This document shows positions 49,097-57,781 of a stretch of DNA of 64,000 bases, piece after piece. A program made the translations under genes and the position numbers. Every line of letters begins with the position of its first letter. The stretch's first letter is position 1. Where the stretch lies: assembly GCA_012103535.1 (NCBI GenBank), contig WLWQ01000003.1, positions 496,001 to 560,000 on the forward strand, in the 5' to 3' direction. The stretch is from Pseudomonadales bacterium. Its GTDB lineage: Bacteria > Pseudomonadota > Gammaproteobacteria > Pseudomonadales > Pseudohongiellaceae. The notes under the pieces were generated by a model. It saw only the letters and a program-made list of their open reading frames with translations, had not been told where the DNA came from and searched no databases.

Positions 49097-49513
49097 ATGA
49101 AACTATTAACTTTATTGAGTGTTGCCACATTCACTTTGCTAATAGGAACGAACACGGCTAATGCCGGCCCTCATCCCGGTCACCAACACAAGCGCGTGGT
49201 AGTTGAACGCAACGTTGTAGTGCACAGACCCGCGCCAGTTCGAACCGCAATTAGCCGCGTCGTTGGGTCGGTATTTCATTCCATACCAGCAAATCACCTA
49301 CGCGTCGTTCATGCAGGAAAGGTATATTTTATTCATGATGGTGTTTATTACGCGAAGCGAGCAAATGGTTATGTTGTCGTAAATCCCACAGCAGGTGTTC
49401 GTTTAACAACTTTGCCCCGCGGCTACAGTACAGTCAGAATTAATGGAGAAACCTTGTACCGCTATCGAGACATTAACTATCGAAGAATCAATGGAGTGTA
49501 CATCGTAGTCTAA
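49097..49513 (+). CDS. Secreted DUF6515-like protein
   Basis: A 138-residue secreted protein: signal peptide (FTLLIGTNTANA, cleavage near residue 23), a basic His/Arg-rich linker (HPGHQHKRVVVERN), and a C-terminal domain with Tyr/Val-rich repeats (HDGVYYAKRANGYVVVNP, VRLTTLPRGYSTVRI, TLYRYRDINYRR). This resembles the DUF6515 family. Function is unknown. Ribosome site AAAGGAGACAGTC lies before the ATG. A bidirectional terminator follows. Confidence 0.78.
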   Translation: MKLLTLLSVATFTLLIGTNTANAGPHPGHQHKRVVVERNVVVHRPAPVRTAISRVVGSVFHSIPANHLRVVHAGKVYFIHDGVYYAKRANGYVVVNPTAGVRLTTLPRGYSTVRINGETLYRYRDINYRRINGVYIVV

Positions 49514-49605
49514 GGACAGTCGCAAGCGTGAACGTAAAGTAGTAAGAAAAGGAAGTAGTTTGACAAGGAAGGCGCACTTAGATTTAGTCTCCAAATCGAA
49601 GGCGC

Positions 49606-49642
49606 AAAAAAGGCAGTGAGCTTCAAACTCACTGCCTTTTTT
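49606..49642. terminator. Bidirectional terminator between convergent genes
   Basis: Perfect 15-bp inverted arms (AAAAAAGGCAGTGAG / CTCACTGCCTTTTTT) around a 7-nt loop. The T-runs serve both the secreted-protein gene on the plus strand and the S9 peptidase on the minus strand. Confidence 0.9.
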
Positions 49643-49650
49643 GTTTCAAA

Positions 49651-51762
49651 CTAATTTATTCGATACTGTTCGAACCAGGTCATGATGCGTTGCGAAACAT
49701 CCATTAACAATTTTGGTTCTCGCGGACCATGTGGAGTTCTTGGATAGACAATCATTTCGGTATCGACACCCAGCCATTTCAGCGAATTATAAAATTCCTG
49801 GCTTTGACCAATGGGTACGCGCAAATCTTCTTGCCCATGAATCACTTGAGTTGGTGTTACGACGTTATCGATATGACTAATTGCCGAAGAACGTTCCCAC
49901 ATTTCCAGGTTCTCCCAGAAAAAATCTCCCATATGTTCAACTAAGTAATCTCGGATATCGGTAGTCGTTGACATGCTCACTAAGTTTGACAGACCTGCTC
50001 CCATACTCGCCGCATTAAAACGATCGGTTTGGGTAACGGCGAATGAAGTCATGTAACCCCCATAACTCCAACCCATTAAGAACTGATTGTCAGCATCGCC
50101 AATGCCCATATCGATAACTAAATCTAATCCTGTAAGCAAATCTTGCAGATCGCCATGACCCCAATCTTGTGCAGTGGCTGCACGAAATTCGTAACCGTAA
50201 CCAGTAGATCCTCTTGGATTCTGTCTTAAAATGGCGTAACCGTTTTCGGCAAAATACTGCGCCATATAAATAGAGGGTCCGCCAGTAAAGTTTTCTGCAT
50301 AGACACCAGAAGGTCCGCCATGAACATTTAAAATGATGGGATATGCAGTGCCTTCCTGATAATTCACAGGATAGGTTAGAAGTCCTTCGATCTCAGTTCC
50401 ATCGGGAGAAGACCAGCTCAATAATTCAGTCCTACCCATCGGCGGCAATTCGATGTCGTTATGAATATTGGTAATTTGTTCTCCGCTGCCGTTTTCGCTT
50501 CCTTGTACAAACAAATTCCAGGGCTTGTCTGTAGATTCCCAGCTGTAAGTAAAACGATCAGCCTTACTGGCCAGTGATAAATTTCCTGCCACTCCCGAAG
50601 TGGGCGTTATGGTTTGAATATTTTCACCACGTAGTGGCAGGGTAATTATTGCGCGGTTAGTCCCCATTGATTCGGTTAAGAACAGTTCATCACTATCGGG
50701 CGACCATCCGGCAATATTGGCACTGCGATTCGGGGTTTCCGCCAGCATTCTGGAGTCTCCGCCACCAGCAGGAATGACGTAGACATCATTTCGCGAGATC
50801 AAATTTGGTTCCAGGCCAGAAGAGGTATAGGCAATCCAGTTTCCATTGGGCGACCAGAAGGGGTTATCTTCAACACCATTACCAGCAACCAAAGTTCTTA
50901 CCTCGCCCAGGATCTGTAGCGGAGCTTCTTCCTCCTCCTCATCAGTTTCTTCCTGATTGGCACTCGCTGCAGCGACACTGTCTGCATTGGGCACAGAAAC
51001 AACTGAAATATCGCCATGTTGATAGGCGACATTCAAATCGGCAATTGGCTTATGGGAGAAAGCGACTTCGTCGCCGGTAGGAGACCAACTAAAGCTACCA
51101 ACAACCATGTCACCTGACGTTATTTGTACCGGCTGTGCTGGTTCCGAAGCATCTGCTTCGACTGCGACGACATGTAGATGACGAAAACGAGGTTGCTGAT
51201 CTACCAGTATGACATCGCGTTTTTCTTCAATTTCCTTTTCTCGTTCTTCGCTCAAAGGATCCTGCATGGAAAATACGACACGATTACTCGACGGTGACCA
51301 GCGGTAACTCGACACGTCATTTTCTGCGTTTGTTAGTTGTCTGGCTTCACCGCCAAACAAAGGCATGGCCCAGACCTGAGATTTCACCGAGTCGCCTTCT
51401 CCACGTTTGCTGACAAAGCTCAGGTACTCACCATCCGGAGAAAAAGCTGGAGACCTTCCAGAAAACTCTCCACGGGTATACTGCCTGTTGCGGGAACCGT
51501 CGGCGGTGGAAATCCAAATATGAGTCTGGTATTCCGAATCGCTGCCTTCCATTAAAGGTGTACTCACTACATAGGCAATGTACTCGCCATCTGGCGAAGT
51601 GGCAGTTCCCTGGACGCGCCGGAATTGCATAGACAACTCAGGTGTCCAGCCATCTACCGATTCACTCGAGTCATTTTGGGCAAAGCTGAAGTTAGACAAC
51701 GCTAAGCTGAGGGCTATAGCAGTGCCCAAAGGGAGTACTGTTCTTTTTATTTTAAGGTTCAT
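49651..51762 (-). CDS. S9 family peptidase (prolyl oligopeptidase/acylaminoacyl-peptidase-like), secreted
   Basis: A 703-residue protein: signal peptide (LALSNFSFA), N-terminal TolB-like beta-propeller (about 40-430) with repeated SPDGEYIAYV/SPNGNWIAYTS blades, then a catalytic alpha/beta hydrolase domain. The nucleophile is Ser in GWSYGGYMTS, the Asp lies in GQEDLRVPIGQ and the His in PRTPHGP. The oxyanion-related HGGPSGVYAENF is also present. An acidic insert (EETDEEEEEAP) interrupts the propeller. The likely action is cleavage of small peptides in the periplasm. It neighbours a PQQ dehydrogenase cluster but shows no operon link beyond co-orientation. Confidence 0.9.
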   Translation of the reverse strand: MNLKIKRTVLPLGTAIALSLALSNFSFAQNDSSESVDGWTPELSMQFRRVQGTATSPDGEYIAYVVSTPLMEGSDSEYQTHIWISTADGSRNRQYTRGEFSGRSPAFSPDGEYLSFVSKRGEGDSVKSQVWAMPLFGGEARQLTNAENDVSSYRWSPSSNRVVFSMQDPLSEEREKEIEEKRDVILVDQQPRFRHLHVVAVEADASEPAQPVQITSGDMVVGSFSWSPTGDEVAFSHKPIADLNVAYQHGDISVVSVPNADSVAAASANQEETDEEEEEAPLQILGEVRTLVAGNGVEDNPFWSPNGNWIAYTSSGLEPNLISRNDVYVIPAGGGDSRMLAETPNRSANIAGWSPDSDELFLTESMGTNRAIITLPLRGENIQTITPTSGVAGNLSLASKADRFTYSWESTDKPWNLFVQGSENGSGEQITNIHNDIELPPMGRTELLSWSSPDGTEIEGLLTYPVNYQEGTAYPIILNVHGGPSGVYAENFTGGPSIYMAQYFAENGYAILRQNPRGSTGYGYEFRAATAQDWGHGDLQDLLTGLDLVIDMGIGDADNQFLMGWSYGGYMTSFAVTQTDRFNAASMGAGLSNLVSMSTTTDIRDYLVEHMGDFFWENLEMWERSSAISHIDNVVTPTQVIHGQEDLRVPIGQSQEFYNSLKWLGVDTEMIVYPRTPHGPREPKLLMDVSQRIMTWFEQYRIN

Positions 51763-51794
51763 AGGTGCAGTGCTCCTGCTGTGTGAGTTTTTAA

Positions 51795-53621
51795 CTAATC
51801 GAAATCTGGTAAGGCAAAGCTGAGAATTAAATCACCGCCCCTGCGGCCACGAGAACCGCCGCCCGAGGCAACGGTAATAAACTCTTCGCCATCAATTGAA
51901 TACACAGCTGGTGAAGCAAACACGCCTGAACCGGTGTTGTATTTCCATAACTCTTCGCCAGTCTCGGCATCGAATGCGTAAAAATATCCAGCTTCATTGC
52001 TGCCAGCGCCGACAAAGACTAATCCGCCAGCAGTAACTACCGGACCTGCTTGACCATAGCCTTCGAATATCTGACGCCAGATTAGTTCGCCAGTAGTTGG
52101 ATCATAAGCAGAAAAGTAACCTTTCGGATCCCGCCCTGAGTTAAACGGTTGATCGATAGCGTTTACGTATAGATACCCGGTTTCCTTACCGAATGCGAGC
52201 GGACCATAATTTGATCCACCGCCAAATCCGGGCGAGAAAATTTGATTGGGACCGATCGGTGTAAATTGTTCCACCAAGTCGTTCTGTTCCATATGCTGTG
52301 CAGGTATGTCAGTTGGAAACACCGGTGATACTGGCTCCATGCGTTCGCCATTGGCTTTATGGGGAATTGGTTGAGTTGGCCAAGGTTCTTCACCTTCGAC
52401 ATCGGTTTCTGTGGAAACTGGCGTTTCGATAATCGGATGAACCGGCTCGCCAGTTTCTCGATCTAGAATATAAAGCCAGGAATTCTTACTTGCCTGAGCT
52501 AATGCTTTCACTGGCTCGCCATCAACTTCCATGTCAAACAGCACTGGCTGATTTCCAGAATCATAATCCCACACGTCGTGGTGTACCTGTTGGTAGTACC
52601 ACATCAGCTCGCCTTCATCTAAAGACAGGGCGATTAATGAATCGGTAAACAGATTCATTCCGTCCCGTTTGGTGCTGTCACCGAATGGATTGCCTACGGC
52701 GAAGTACACCATGCCAAGCTCGGGATCTATCGAGGGAGTTTCCCAGATGCCACCGCCATTGCGCTCTCCCCCAACCCAGGTAGGCCCGGCGATATCCCAA
52801 CCCTGATCGTTTTCATCCTGGGGAATAGTATTGAAATGCCACAGTACTTCTCCAGTCTGGTCGTCGATAGCCAGAACATAGCCACCGGCGATGTGACTCT
52901 CACTGCGAGTTGTCCCTATATAGATAACGTCATCATAGAGTTGCGGTGCTGTAGTGAACCAGTAACCCACTGAGATAGCTGTTTCGATTGTTGGATCACG
53001 CTGATGTAAGACGTCGAGAATGACCGAAGCCTGGCCGCTATTGCCAAAGCTTTCGATAGGCTCACCGGTCTCAGCATCCAGTGCAAAAATAAAAGAACCC
53101 GCCGCGGTGTAGACGACACCTTCGTCATAAACAACGCCGCGATGTCTAAAGATGTAACCTTCGCGGCGACCGCCACCGAGCATTCGAGTAACGTCGTAAG
53201 ACCAGATCAAATGACCATCCCGAGCGTTCACCGCATAGACGCTGCCGCGGGAATCGGTGAGGTACATGACTTCATCGACAATAACCGGAGTCGTTTGATT
53301 GCTTACCCCGTCAATAACTCCATGTTGAAACAACCAACGCGGAGTAAGCGTGGCAACATTGTCTCTCGTTATTTGATCCGTGGGGACAGAGCGTGATCCG
53401 TAAAGATCGTAATTATGCAGCGGCCATTCCAGGTCGCGAACCGCAGACATGCGTATTTCTTCCGGTTCCACTGCACCACCTGTGGTAGCACTTCCAGTAG
53501 CAACGGAAATCGAAGTAGTTTCGTTTTCTGATGAGCAGCTTACAAATAGAAGCAAGAGACTCGCTAAAGTAACTCGAATAAATCTTGCAGAGTAATTATT
53601 ACTGAATTCGAAAAATTGCAT
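51795..53621 (-). CDS. PQQ-dependent dehydrogenase, lipoprotein
   Basis: A 608-residue quinoprotein dehydrogenase built on an eight-bladed propeller. A lipobox (LLLFVSCSS) precedes the mature part, so it is lipid-anchored in the periplasm. PQQ-domain features: NYDLYGSRSVPTDQI, PRWLFQHGVIDGVSNQTTPVIV, HHDVWDYDSGNQPVLFD, and NSWLYILDRETGEP. The C-terminal blade has PVVTAGGLVFVGAGSNEAGYFYAFDAETGE-type repeats. No fused heme domain is present; the small cytochrome c encoded next (53657) may accept the electrons. The substrate (alcohol, sugar or aldehyde) is unknown. No PQQ synthesis genes occur here. Confidence 0.87.
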   Translation of the reverse strand: MQFFEFSNNYSARFIRVTLASLLLLFVSCSSENETTSISVATGSATTGGAVEPEEIRMSAVRDLEWPLHNYDLYGSRSVPTDQITRDNVATLTPRWLFQHGVIDGVSNQTTPVIVDEVMYLTDSRGSVYAVNARDGHLIWSYDVTRMLGGGRREGYIFRHRGVVYDEGVVYTAAGSFIFALDAETGEPIESFGNSGQASVILDVLHQRDPTIETAISVGYWFTTAPQLYDDVIYIGTTRSESHIAGGYVLAIDDQTGEVLWHFNTIPQDENDQGWDIAGPTWVGGERNGGGIWETPSIDPELGMVYFAVGNPFGDSTKRDGMNLFTDSLIALSLDEGELMWYYQQVHHDVWDYDSGNQPVLFDMEVDGEPVKALAQASKNSWLYILDRETGEPVHPIIETPVSTETDVEGEEPWPTQPIPHKANGERMEPVSPVFPTDIPAQHMEQNDLVEQFTPIGPNQIFSPGFGGGSNYGPLAFGKETGYLYVNAIDQPFNSGRDPKGYFSAYDPTTGELIWRQIFEGYGQAGPVVTAGGLVFVGAGSNEAGYFYAFDAETGEELWKYNTGSGVFASPAVYSIDGEEFITVASGGGSRGRRGGDLILSFALPDFD

Positions 53622-53656
53622 CGGTTAGTTCCAATGTTCTGATTATGCAAACGTAT

Positions 53657-53983
53657 TTATTTACTTTCTTCTAACATGTATTCAACGATGGCTCTTAGTT
53701 GATTGTCTGTGCAATCTGCACAAAGTCCGCGCGGTGGCATTATTCCATTGAGTCCGTTAATAGTATTTTGAACCAGGGTATCAAAGCCCTTTTCTGAGCG
53801 AATTTCCCATTCGATCACGTCGCCAATTTCAGGAGCATGGGCCTGGCCAGTGCCATGACAGGCAAAACAAGTCGCCTGGTAGCCAGCCGCTGCATCATAG
53901 TTTTCGGACTCTGCAGCAAACACTGTCGAAGACAGTAGCAGAGTCAAAATACCTATAGGCCAAGACTTCCTAATCGTCTTCAT
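53657..53983 (-). CDS. Small periplasmic cytochrome c
   Basis: A 108-residue cytochrome c: signal peptide (GILTLLLSSTVFA), one heme site CFACH near residue 40, and the distal Met region in IMPPRGLC. A pair of cysteines (CADC) near the end recalls cytochrome c5-like proteins. It probably carries electrons from the PQQ dehydrogenase encoded 35 bp downstream. Starts at ATG 53983. Confidence 0.88.
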   Translation of the reverse strand: MKTIRKSWPIGILTLLLSSTVFAAESENYDAAAGYQATCFACHGTGQAHAPEIGDVIEWEIRSEKGFDTLVQNTINGLNGIMPPRGLCADCTDNQLRAIVEYMLEESK

Positions 53984-53995
53984 TCGCCAGGCTTC

Positions 53996-54793
53996 CTAAT
54001 ATTTCTTTCTGACAATATTGAAAAAATCGACGAACTTTTGCATATGCTCACTATCTTGAGAAATCACCAGGGAATGATCTCCACCGGGAATTTCAGCATA
54101 AACATGTTGCATACCGACCTTTTCCATCTTAGCAACCCATTCACGAGTTCTTGTGACTAAACCATCTTCGTCACCTTGCAAGACAAAAATAGGAATGTGT
54201 TTGATTCGGTTCAATGTTGCTTCGATGTCGTGATCTTCTTCCGGCGCAGGGGCGGCCACGCCAAGCCCGGCGAACATGTCTGGATATTTCGCCGCGATGT
54301 GATAGGTACCGACACCGCCCATCGAATGTCCCCACAAATAGATGCGGTTGTTATCGATAGTAAATTCGTCCCGTACAAGTTTGATTACTTCCATAACATC
54401 TTGTTCGCTATAATCGCCGTCTTGTGGGTCTTCTGTTGCTCGCGAGCCGTACCATCCTCGACGTATATAGCCGAGCGGGGTTACAACGACGTATCCATTT
54501 GCTTCAGCCTGGTCGAGGAAGCCGTGATAACCCATTAGCCAATCGTAAGACCGACCAAGTCCGTGCAGTGAAATAATTAAAGGGGCCGGGTCACTTTCAT
54601 TGTAATTGGACGGCACAAAAACCGCGTAAGGAATTTCTTCTCCAGTGGCCGGAAAGGAGTAACTGCGATGCTGGACACGAGGATCGCTAATTTGGCTCTC
54701 ATCATCGGAAGCCTGTCTATCGGCTATTGCAACTGAGCTGATAGTGAGCAGAGTCGCCGTACCTAGAATTATTCTACTTATTAACTTAAACAT
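53996..54793 (-). CDS. Secreted alpha/beta hydrolase (esterase, PHB-depolymerase-like)
   Basis: A 265-residue secreted hydrolase: signal peptide (IILGTATLLTISSVAIA), a fold resembling prolyl-oligopeptidase/PHB-depolymerase esterases, nucleophile elbow GHSMGGVGTYH (Ser near residue 155), and the oxyanion region SLHGLGRSYDW. Late Asp (QGDEDGLVT) and His (GGDHSLVI) complete the triad. I set the start at the ATG at 54793, preceded by GGAGG at ideal spacing. A longer frame (to 54919) would overlap the next gene and gives no signal peptide at its N-terminus. It lies 12 bp upstream of the cytochrome c gene, so both join the dehydrogenase cluster. Confidence 0.85.
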   Translation of the reverse strand: MFKLISRIILGTATLLTISSVAIADRQASDDESQISDPRVQHRSYSFPATGEEIPYAVFVPSNYNESDPAPLIISLHGLGRSYDWLMGYHGFLDQAEANGYVVVTPLGYIRRGWYGSRATEDPQDGDYSEQDVMEVIKLVRDEFTIDNNRIYLWGHSMGGVGTYHIAAKYPDMFAGLGVAAPAPEEDHDIEATLNRIKHIPIFVLQGDEDGLVTRTREWVAKMEKVGMQHVYAEIPGGDHSLVISQDSEHMQKFVDFFNIVRKKY

Positions 54794-54899
54794 GCTTGTC
54801 CTCCAGCACAAATGTGGGCGAGGGAAAGAGAGCATAAACAATTCGTGGAAGAGACGCAAAATCAGGGGATATCGCGATTTTGGGCTGCCAAATCCGGAG

Positions 54900-55376
54900 T
54901 TAATTGATGGTCTGGTCAAATAACTCGCTTTCCGCCAGCAGGCGAATCATGGCGATGGCTTCTCGATCTAGCTGGACATAGGCCGCCTTCAAGTGCTCCC
55001 CCACATCTACCCGTTCATCACTCACATCGAGGTCTCTTTTGTAACAGAAGCGCACGAACAGAGCACCTGAATCTGGCTCTTCGATGAATGTAGTACTTTG
55101 CGCGTTGATTTGTTCGAATTCGGCGATGGTTTTTGTGCAGATTTTCTGTTCTGGATAGAGCACGACCCGTTCACAAAAACTGGTGCCTCCAGCTTCAATA
55201 TTGCGAATAAATTCGTTTTCTTCCAATTTTTCAGATTTGCATCGCAGCGCGTGATTAAACTTGTCGGGATTTCGTGCCCGCAGCAGGAGTCTCTGCCACA
55301 ATTGATTGCGCGTAAGAACTGCTATGGATTCATTATTCAGATCATTAACCTGAACTATGTGTTCGAATTCTAACAA
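54900..55376 (-). CDS. DUF1857 family (SRPBCC-like) protein
   Basis: A 158-residue protein of the DUF1857 family (START/SRPBCC-like fold, AtaL group). Its opening (FEHIVQVNDLNNESIAVLTR, then QLWQRLLLRARNPDKF) and the central EAGGTSFCERVVLYPEQK are the family blocks. No enzyme activity is established. It is cytosolic, with no signal peptide. Start ATG at 55376. It is divergent from the diheme cytochrome c gene. Confidence 0.85.
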   Translation of the reverse strand: MLEFEHIVQVNDLNNESIAVLTRNQLWQRLLLRARNPDKFNHALRCKSEKLEENEFIRNIEAGGTSFCERVVLYPEQKICTKTIAEFEQINAQSTTFIEEPDSGALFVRFCYKRDLDVSDERVDVGEHLKAAYVQLDREAIAMIRLLAESELFDQTIN

Positions 55377-55508
55377 CGAGGATTCCTACTACTACCAGCT
55401 ATTGCGCTCCTGAAAGGAATTCGCAGTTTAACGGCTGGCAGCAGAAGTCGACAAGGAATTACTCAGTGTCTAGAATGCTCGAGTTTGTGCTAAGTCAGAA
55501 CTTAAAAA

Positions 55509-56396
55509 ATGAATAAAAGAAAGATTGCGCTTGCAATATTCCTCGGACTAGCCGGATTGATCTTATTCTGGTTATTCGCACCGCCGAGTGTGTCTTCCGC
55601 AAACCAAGTGTCAACGTCTCCCGCCGCAATTGCGCGGGGCGAATACTTAGTGATCGCAGGGGGTTGTATAAGTTGTCACCGTGGGCAGACAGAAGAGACA
55701 ACCGAGACCCTAAGTGGTGGTTTAGCTCTGGAAACCGACTTCGGTACTTTCTACGCACCAAATATTACTCCTGATAGTGACAATGGAATTGGTGATTGGG
55801 AAGCAGAAGATTTTCTCTCCGCACTAAAACATGGCCGAACGCCATCAGGAAGTTTCTATTTCCCCGCGTTTCCCTATCGAGCCTATGCCGGTATGACAGA
55901 TGAAGATGTCTTGGACATGGCGGCTTACTTAATGTCTTTAGAACCGATTAGTTATTCTGCACCAGATCCTGAGGTTCCAGGCTGGTTGTTTCGTTGGACT
56001 GTAGCGGGTTGGAATAAGCTTGCCGATATTTCTCAGCCGGACTTGGAACAGTTTGACGATGAGCTATTGGCCCGTGGTGCTTATCTTGCGCGCAACCTTG
56101 GTCATTGCGGCGAATGTCATACGCCCAGAAATGGCCTTGGTATTCCTGATTTCAATCGTGAATACGCTGGCGCTGAAATCGGTGACGAAGTCATTGAAGC
56201 CATTAGCGCAGCCGCGTTAGAAGAATGGACAACAAACAATTTCGATATTTTCTTGTTACTTGGCTTGAAACCGGAAGGTGAATTTGTCGGCGGTGATATG
56301 AATGAAGTTATCGAACACAACACCAGCAAACTTACGGATGAAGATAGAGATGCTCTAGCCGCGTTCTTTACTCGTCATCATTCAGAGGAAGACTAA
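55509..56396 (+). CDS. Membrane-anchored diheme cytochrome c
   Basis: A 295-residue protein with an N-terminal hydrophobic helix (about 8-26) and two cytochrome c domains with heme sites GGCISCHRG (about 56) and GHCGECHTP (about 200). Distal Met-type stretches appear as FPAFPYRAYAGMTDEDV and GEFVGGDMNEV. It resembles the cytochrome subunit of membrane alcohol or gluconate dehydrogenases, which passes electrons to the respiratory chain. It could serve the PQQ dehydrogenase 2 kb away. The C-terminus overlaps the end of the convergent oxidoreductase gene by 29 bp. Confidence 0.87.
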   Translation: MNKRKIALAIFLGLAGLILFWLFAPPSVSSANQVSTSPAAIARGEYLVIAGGCISCHRGQTEETTETLSGGLALETDFGTFYAPNITPDSDNGIGDWEAEDFLSALKHGRTPSGSFYFPAFPYRAYAGMTDEDVLDMAAYLMSLEPISYSAPDPEVPGWLFRWTVAGWNKLADISQPDLEQFDDELLARGAYLARNLGHCGECHTPRNGLGIPDFNREYAGAEIGDEVIEAISAAALEEWTTNNFDIFLLLGLKPEGEFVGGDMNEVIEHNTSKLTDEDRDALAAFFTRHHSEED

Positions 56397-57375
56397 CCGC
56401 TTCGACGGAAATAATAATCTTGCCTTTATGGCTCGCCTGTTTGAAGCGGCGAATAGCCAGTGGAGTTTGTTCTAAAGGATATCTACTATCGATTGCCGGA
56501 ATTACTTTGCCCCCTTCGACTAAGCCGGTTAAGTGGTCCAATCCATTATTAGGTTTAAGTCCCAATACGCGAAATTTTCTGTTTTCTTTATTGCGTACAA
56601 ATCTGCTCAGAAAGGCAATTTGAAACACGCGTCTCATATCACCACCAACCGTGACATAAATCCCATCCGGCTTTAATGCTTTGGCAATATCACTCGGGGA
56701 ACGCGTCGATTTCGTATCCAGGATTACATCATATTGTTTTCCCAATTCGGTGAAATCCTGTTTCGTGTAATCAATGACTTCATCGAAACTGAGCAGTGCC
56801 ATATGCTCAAGTTTTTCCGTGCTATCAACACCGGTTACTCGGACATTTTTGTGCATCTTTGCAAGCTGGATTCCCAAGCATCCGACGCCACCACCAGCAC
56901 CGTTGATTAAGAGTGTTTGACCCGCCTTAAAATCGGCGATATCCCGCAGCGATTGCAATGCCAGTAAGCCCGCGTGGGGGACGGCAGCGGATTGATCGAA
57001 TGAGAGGTTGGTGGGCTTGTGGCCGATGCCGTTTTCCTTGGTGCAAACATAGTCTGCATAGGCACCGAATTTGTTTTCGCAGAGATCCCCATAGACATTG
57101 GCGCCGACTTTGAACTTTCTGACATCTTTGCCAACGGCCTCCACTACGCCGGCTACTTCGGTGCCCATAATTTTTATCTTGGGTTTGAAGAATCCCAGAA
57201 ACACCCGCATAAAATAGGGCTTACCTTCGATAATACCCAGCTCCCAATCGTTAACCGATGAAGCGTGAACCCGGACAAGCACTTCATCATCAGCGGGATC
57301 CGGTTTATCGACTTGCTCGAAAGTAAGATCGTTCTCAGATCCATATTTTTGTAACAGTATGGCGCGCATAGTCAT
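56368..57375 (-). CDS. MDR-family NADPH:quinone oxidoreductase (zinc-free)
   Basis: A 335-residue medium-chain dehydrogenase/reductase without the zinc ligands. The N-terminal GroES-like part contains VLVRVHASSVNDWELG and GTEVAGVVEAVGKDV. The Rossmann motif is INGAGGGVGCLGIQLAKM (about 152-169), followed by VTGVDSTEKLE and IDYTKQDF. It most resembles quinone oxidoreductase or zinc-binding-lacking reductase subgroups. The physiological substrate is unknown. Two possible ATGs (57375 and 57369). It is divergent from the double-glycine peptide genes, with 96 bp between the starts. Confidence 0.85.
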   Translation of the reverse strand: MTMRAILLQKYGSENDLTFEQVDKPDPADDEVLVRVHASSVNDWELGIIEGKPYFMRVFLGFFKPKIKIMGTEVAGVVEAVGKDVRKFKVGANVYGDLCENKFGAYADYVCTKENGIGHKPTNLSFDQSAAVPHAGLLALQSLRDIADFKAGQTLLINGAGGGVGCLGIQLAKMHKNVRVTGVDSTEKLEHMALLSFDEVIDYTKQDFTELGKQYDVILDTKSTRSPSDIAKALKPDGIYVTVGGDMRRVFQIAFLSRFVRNKENRKFRVLGLKPNNGLDHLTGLVEGGKVIPAIDSRYPLEQTPLAIRRFKQASHKGKIIISVEAVSLPLNDDE

Positions 57376-57397
57376 GGCAGCAGTCTAACTTAAATTC

Positions 57398-57426
57398 GGC
57401 GAATATTTCATTTCTAGCCATTCGCC
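57398..57426. promoter_or_regulatory. Inverted repeat upstream of the first leader peptide gene
   Basis: GGCGAAT (57398-57404) and ATTCGCC (57420-57426) form a perfect 7-bp inverted repeat 15 bp apart, inside the 96-bp divergent region. Position and symmetry suit an operator or a hairpin in the leader. The role is inferred. Confidence 0.35.
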
Positions 57427-57471
57427 AACTACACTCTTTAACGACTTACAACATTTCAAAAGGAGATTGAG

Positions 57472-57690
57472 ATGGAAACAAGAACGCCAGTTACGATGCG
57501 AGAGCTCACAGATAATGAATTGCAGCATGTTAGCGGGGGCTACAATCAGTTTGGAAAAACCTGCCAAGGATCAGTATTTCCACAAGATGCCCTACGTTAT
57601 ATTTATTCACCGACTTCGAATTTAGACCAATCGCTTAGTGGATTAAACGTCCAGAAACAATTTCTGCAGGACGCTATGTTCTCATCATAA
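57472..57690 (+). CDS. Double-glycine leader peptide, bacteriocin-like (peptide 1)
   Basis: A 72-residue peptide. A leader of 23 residues ends in the double-glycine motif (TMRELTDNELQHVSGG), typical of peptides processed by C39 bacteriocin ABC exporters. The predicted mature part is 49 residues (from YNQFGKTCQGS), with one Cys, several aromatic residues and no long Gly run. Its ribosome site AAAAGGAGATTGAG is nearly the same as that of the second peptide at 57782. Start Met at 57472 is set by this site; an internal Met at 57496 would give a 15-residue leader, equal in length to that of peptide 2. No homologue family is recognised. The pairing with the Gly-rich second peptide suggests a two-component bacteriocin. 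Confidence 0.72.
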   Translation: METRTPVTMRELTDNELQHVSGGYNQFGKTCQGSVFPQDALRYIYSPTSNLDQSLSGLNVQKQFLQDAMFSS

Positions 57691-57700
57691 TCCGGCAAAA

Positions 57701-57760
57701 ATTTAGTGTTTATTAAGTAGCAATCTAAACTGAAATAGCTGAATACTCAGCACACTAAAT
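57701..57760 (+). promoter_or_regulatory. Cruciform-like hairpin between the two leader-peptide genes
   Basis: A perfect 9-bp inverted repeat (ATTTAGTGT at 57701-57709, ACACTAAAT at 57752-57760) encloses a second hairpin (GCTGA / TCAGC, 57738-57751) that abuts the right arm. The structure is followed by GTTTTTAATA and then the ribosome site of peptide 2. It could act as an attenuator or RNA processing site that sets the ratio of the two peptides. This role is inferred. Confidence 0.4.
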
Positions 57761-57781
57761 GTTTTTAATAAGGAGATTGAA

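Noticed and set aside
54794..54919. Extended N-terminus of the secreted esterase
   Set aside because: It would overlap the DUF1857 gene and push the signal peptide inward. A strong ribosome site marks the ATG at 54793.
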